A stretch of 16,197 nt of DNA from NCBI GenBank assembly GCA_016764115.1, contig JAESSM010000041.1, positions 1 through 16,197 of the forward strand. Reading direction: 5' to 3'. Made by a program: the position numbers and the translations under genes. Positions 14,221 through 16,197 of the stretch are shown here, in pieces; the first letter of the stretch is position 1, and each line of letters begins with the position of its first letter. This stretch comes from Bacteroidia bacterium (lineage in GTDB: Bacteria > Bacteroidota > Bacteroidia > JAESSM01 > NORP286). The notes beneath the pieces are model-generated. The model was given only the letters and a program-made list of their open reading frames with translations, made no database searches and was not told where the DNA came from.

Positions 14221-14313
14221 AAAAATGTATTTGGAAGTTGATATTAGTAGGGGCACTTTTATTCAACTCTATGAAGAGGATAAACGACATGTGTCGTTTA
14301 TCTGTACGTTAGC
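14221..14313 (+). repeat. hairpin repeat B, attC-like, upstream of the serine hydrolase gene
   Basis: This is the ungapped counterpart of repeat A, 743 bp downstream of it. The core arms GATAAACGACA (14279-14289) and TGTCGTTTATC (14292-14302) are perfectly complementary around TG. The outer box CAAC (14264-14267) faces GTTAGC (14308-14313) with partial pairing. Relative to A, one G-C pair in the core has become C-G on both arms. Weaker similarity continues further 5' (CTATATAATGG near 14197 against CTCTATAATGA near 13464) with a roughly 10-nt insertion here. The hydrolase ATG lies 36 nt after GTTAGC. Confidence 0.7.
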
Positions 14314-14349
14314 CACTATAAACAACAATAACTATAGTAAATAAAAAAT

Positions 14350-15816
14350 ATGAAACAAAATTCAAAATATACATTAATGAGGATATATGGTATTGGAATG
14401 TTTATCCTTTTGACATCACTTAATGTTTCCTTTGGACAAACCAAAATAGAACAGCTAGACGAATTGTTAAATCTCTATACTGAATATGGACAATTTAATG
14501 GTTCTGTTCTTGTTGCAGAAAAAGGTGAAATTATTTATAAGAAAGGCTTTGGATTGGCTAATATGGAATGGAATATTCTAAATCAACCTAACACTAAATA
14601 CAGATTAGGTTCCCTCACTAAGCAATTTACCGCCATGTTAATTTTACAAATGGCTTCAGAAAATAAACTAAAGTTAGACGTCCCAATCTCAACCTATCTG
14701 CCAGATTATCCAAAACCGAATGGTGACGACATAACTATTCATCACCTACTTACACACTCCTCAGGTATTCCAAATTACACTTCGTTTCCCAACTTTAGAA
14801 ATAAAGAGCGCAATCGTTATAGCCCTGAAGAAATGATCCGTTTTTTCGCTGATTCAACACTTCAATTTACACCGGGAGAAAAATATGAATATAGTAATTC
14901 AGGTTATTTTCTCTTGGGTGCCATAATAGAGAAAGTAACAGGTAAATCATACGAACAGGTATTACAGGACAAGATATTTACTCCCCTTAAAATGATTAAT
15001 ACAGGTTATGATCACCACAGCACTATTTTAAAAAACAGAGCTTCGGGCTATGAACGTGAATGGAATAGCAGGGTATTCATAAATGCCGCCTTCGTTGATA
15101 TGTCAATTCCATATGCAGCAGGATCGATTTATTCAACAGTTGAAGATTTATACCTATGGGATCAGGCTTTATATTCTAACCAGCTCCTTTCAAAGGAATA
15201 TATGGATTTAATTTTTGCGAATCATGGATCAGGTTATGGATATGGTTGGGGTGTTAATAAGGACGATATTCATGGAACAGGAGACAGTCTTTCAGTGATA
15301 GAACATCAAGGTGGAATAAATGGGTTTCATACGCAGATTTTCAGAATTCCATCTGACAAAAACCTGATCGTATTATTTAACAATACCTCAAGGGCCCCTC
15401 TTGATGCAATGACTACTACTATTAATCGAATACTTTATGATAAACCTTATGATTTACCTAAAAAATCTATCGCTCTTTCTTTGTTTGATGTGATAGAGAA
15501 AGATGGTGTCACCACTGCACTTTCATATTATAAGGAGGTTAAAGATTCTAGTCATTGTTATCTCAATGATGATGAAATGAATCAAGTAGGATATCAGTTG
15601 TTGAACTCTGATAGAGCAAATGAGGCAGCATTTATTTTTAAATTGAATGTAGAAGCATTTCCTAATTCTTGGAATGTTTATGATAGTTATGGAGAGGTGC
15701 TGCTGGTTTTAGGAAATAAAGCTCAGGCCATAGAAAATTATAAGAAATCTGTACAATTAAATCCAGGTAATGAAAACGGTATAAAAATATTGAAGGAATT
15801 GAAGAATAAACAATGA
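14350..15816 (+). CDS. secreted beta-lactamase-fold serine hydrolase with C-terminal TPR
   Basis: A 488-residue protein with a signal peptide (hydrophobic core near 12-28, ending SFGQ). The catalytic domain, about 33-365, has the three class C beta-lactamase/penicillin-binding-protein motifs: Ser88-Leu-Thr-Lys91 (SxxK, nucleophile Ser88), Tyr181-Ser-Asn183 (YxN) and His319-Gln-Gly321 (HxG in place of KTG). LLTHSSGIPNY and AAGSIYSTVEDLYLWDQAL are also family hallmarks. Residues about 410-485 form tetratricopeptide-like helices (SYGEVLLVLGNKAQAIENYK), a common appendix in Bacteroidota members. It probably hydrolyses a peptide, ester or D-amino-acid substrate in the periplasm; the HxG motif favours an esterase or peptidase over a true beta-lactamase, so antibiotic resistance should not be assumed. 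The gene sits between hairpin B and hairpin C. Confidence 0.9.
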   Translation: MKQNSKYTLMRIYGIGMFILLTSLNVSFGQTKIEQLDELLNLYTEYGQFNGSVLVAEKGEIIYKKGFGLANMEWNILNQPNTKYRLGSLTKQFTAMLILQMASENKLKLDVPISTYLPDYPKPNGDDITIHHLLTHSSGIPNYTSFPNFRNKERNRYSPEEMIRFFADSTLQFTPGEKYEYSNSGYFLLGAIIEKVTGKSYEQVLQDKIFTPLKMINTGYDHHSTILKNRASGYEREWNSRVFINAAFVDMSIPYAAGSIYSTVEDLYLWDQALYSNQLLSKEYMDLIFANHGSGYGYGWGVNKDDIHGTGDSLSVIEHQGGINGFHTQIFRIPSDKNLIVLFNNTSRAPLDAMTTTINRILYDKPYDLPKKSIALSLFDVIEKDGVTTALSYYKEVKDSSHCYLNDDEMNQVGYQLLNSDRANEAAFIFKLNVEAFPNSWNVYDSYGEVLLVLGNKAQAIENYKKSVQLNPGNENGIKILKELKNKQ

Positions 15817-15827
15817 AATAACGAAAG

Positions 15828-15889
15828 GCTAACAATGTATATGAAATCATAGCTCGTTCCTCGCTACGCTTCAGATACAAACCGTTAGC
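15828..15889 (+). repeat. attC-like hairpin C after the serine hydrolase gene
   Basis: The end boxes GCTAAC (15828-15833) and GTTAGC (15884-15889) are perfect complements. Inside them, TGTATATGAAATCATAGC (15836-15853) pairs imperfectly with GCTACGCTTCAGATACA (15863-15879), about 13 of 17 positions, around the loop 15854-15862. Spacers between boxes and stem are unequal (AA against AACC), and unpaired bases break the stem. Two complementary AAC/GTT boxes flanking an imperfect stem with unequal spacers is the architecture of integron attC sites. The primary sequence is unlike repeats A and B. Confidence 0.6.
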
Positions 15890-15912
15890 ACACATACAAA
15901 GGAGACAGTTGA

Positions 15913-16035
15913 TTCAGGAAAATAAATTGTATTAGTTGCGGAAAGGATGAAGACCCAGGAGAATATCGAATAAAAAGTGATGTGGATGATACAAAAGCAG
16001 CAAATGCAGATAGTTTATCAGGAGATACACCCTAA
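15913..16035 (+). pseudogene. small zinc-ribbon-like reading frame without a start codon
   Basis: Between the in-frame stop at 15910-15912 and TAA at 16033-16035 runs FRKINCISCGKDEDPGEYR followed by about 19 more residues, ending LSGDTP. CISC (Cys-x-x-Cys) near the front looks like half of a zinc ribbon. There is no ATG, GTG or TTG in frame; the ATA at 15922-15924 sits where a start giving MNCISCGKDE would be expected, so a mutated ATG is the simplest reading. It begins 24-33 nt after the GTTAGC box of hairpin C, as the intact genes do after A and B. The remaining 80 nt to 16115 contain nothing I can identify. Confidence 0.35.
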
Positions 16036-16115
16036 CTTGAATTTTACTCGAACTATAACTCTACCTAAAAAAAGAAATCTTACTATAACTGTTGTATAGC
16101 AAAGTTTTTAGTATT

Positions 16116-16197
16116 CTAAAACCACCTCCTCAAAAAATCCTTTTCAAATAGCACTTTACCAGCGTGCCAGTGGATACCAGGCTTATACATTTTGATC
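16116..16197 (-). CDS. C-terminal fragment of a gene entering from the right edge
   Basis: On the - strand the frame from the window edge reads IKMYKPGIHWHAGKVLFEKD, then FLRRWF and TAG (stop at 16118-16116). The composition (two Trp, two His, PG, mixed charges) looks like real protein, and the frame is open to the edge, so the gene probably continues beyond the window. I do not recognise the family from 26 residues. Confidence 0.4.
   Translation of the reverse strand, partial: IKMYKPGIHWHAGKVLFEKDFLRRWF

Noticed and set aside
14209..14222. TGACCCGTCCTAAA as a possible insertion-sequence end
   Set aside because: It has a vaguely familiar look, but no matching inverted end, target duplication or transposase was found nearby.
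14350..15816. Calling the serine hydrolase a class C beta-lactamase resistance gene
   Set aside because: The third motif is HQG instead of KTG and a TPR tail is attached, which fits the broader esterase/peptidase group better.
15662..15895. 77-codon - strand frame overlapping the hydrolase 3' end and hairpin C
   Set aside because: It is the complement of the TPR region and the hairpin; composition is not protein-like and no start context supports it.
1..16197. tRNA, rRNA, riboswitch or replication origin
   Set aside because: No cloverleaf with a GTTCRA-type T-loop, no rRNA-like segments, no recognisable riboswitch core and no DnaA-box cluster were seen by eye.

Overview
This AT-rich window looks like a chromosomal segment from a member of the Bacteroidota. 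The evidence is a CcmF-type cytochrome c assembly C-terminus, a DUF2520/KdsC-type gene pair, a membrane SpoIIE phosphatase with the N-terminal linker common in this phylum, a DUF4212/sodium:solute symporter pair, signal peptides ending in Q, and a near-perfect TTG-N19-TAnnTTTG promoter, the arrangement used by the Bacteroidota housekeeping sigma factor. Gene calls rest on motifs read by eye; no searches were run, so lineage below phylum is not assigned.

Layout. 1-3.5 kb (+ strand): the 3' end of a CcmF-like gene cut by the window edge; a secreted erythromycin-esterase-like protein starting at TTG and apparently lacking the catalytic residues; a Rossmann/DUF2520 protein; and a KdsC-like HAD phosphatase. 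3.5-4.7 kb: a convergent aquaporin (- strand) without the selectivity-filter arginine, divergent from a Bcp-type peroxiredoxin. 4.9-8.8 kb (- strand): an FAD amine-oxidase/phytoene-desaturase-like enzyme with its own promoter, then, after a long nested inverted repeat, a two-gene unit with a 9-nt gap: a seven-helix membrane protein resembling Pyr4/PaxB terpene cyclases and a six-helix SpoIIE phosphatase. 8.95-11.1 kb (+): the small (DUF4212) and large subunits of a sodium:solute symporter, separated by a REP-like palindrome. 11.2-12.7 kb: a secreted protein of unknown function.

12.7-16.2 kb looks like an accessory region. It opens with a 40-bp fossil of a symporter 3' end (36/40 identical to the intact copy) abutting a GNAT acetyltransferase. 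Three gene units follow, each preceded by a long imperfect hairpin that ends in GTTRGC 24-37 nt upstream of the reading frame: a lipoprotein, a beta-lactamase-fold serine hydrolase with a TPR tail, and a small zinc-ribbon-like frame that has lost its start codon. Two of the hairpins are homologous over at least 93 bp and show a compensatory base-pair change. The organisation resembles an integron-type cassette array, but no integrase is present in the window. The last 82 bp probably carry the C-terminus of a - strand gene entering from the right.

Functional links are limited. The symporter subunits act as one transporter, and the 7TM and SpoIIE genes are probably co-transcribed. The FAD enzyme plus the Pyr4-like protein could be a small terpenoid or lipid-modification pair, which is a hypothesis.
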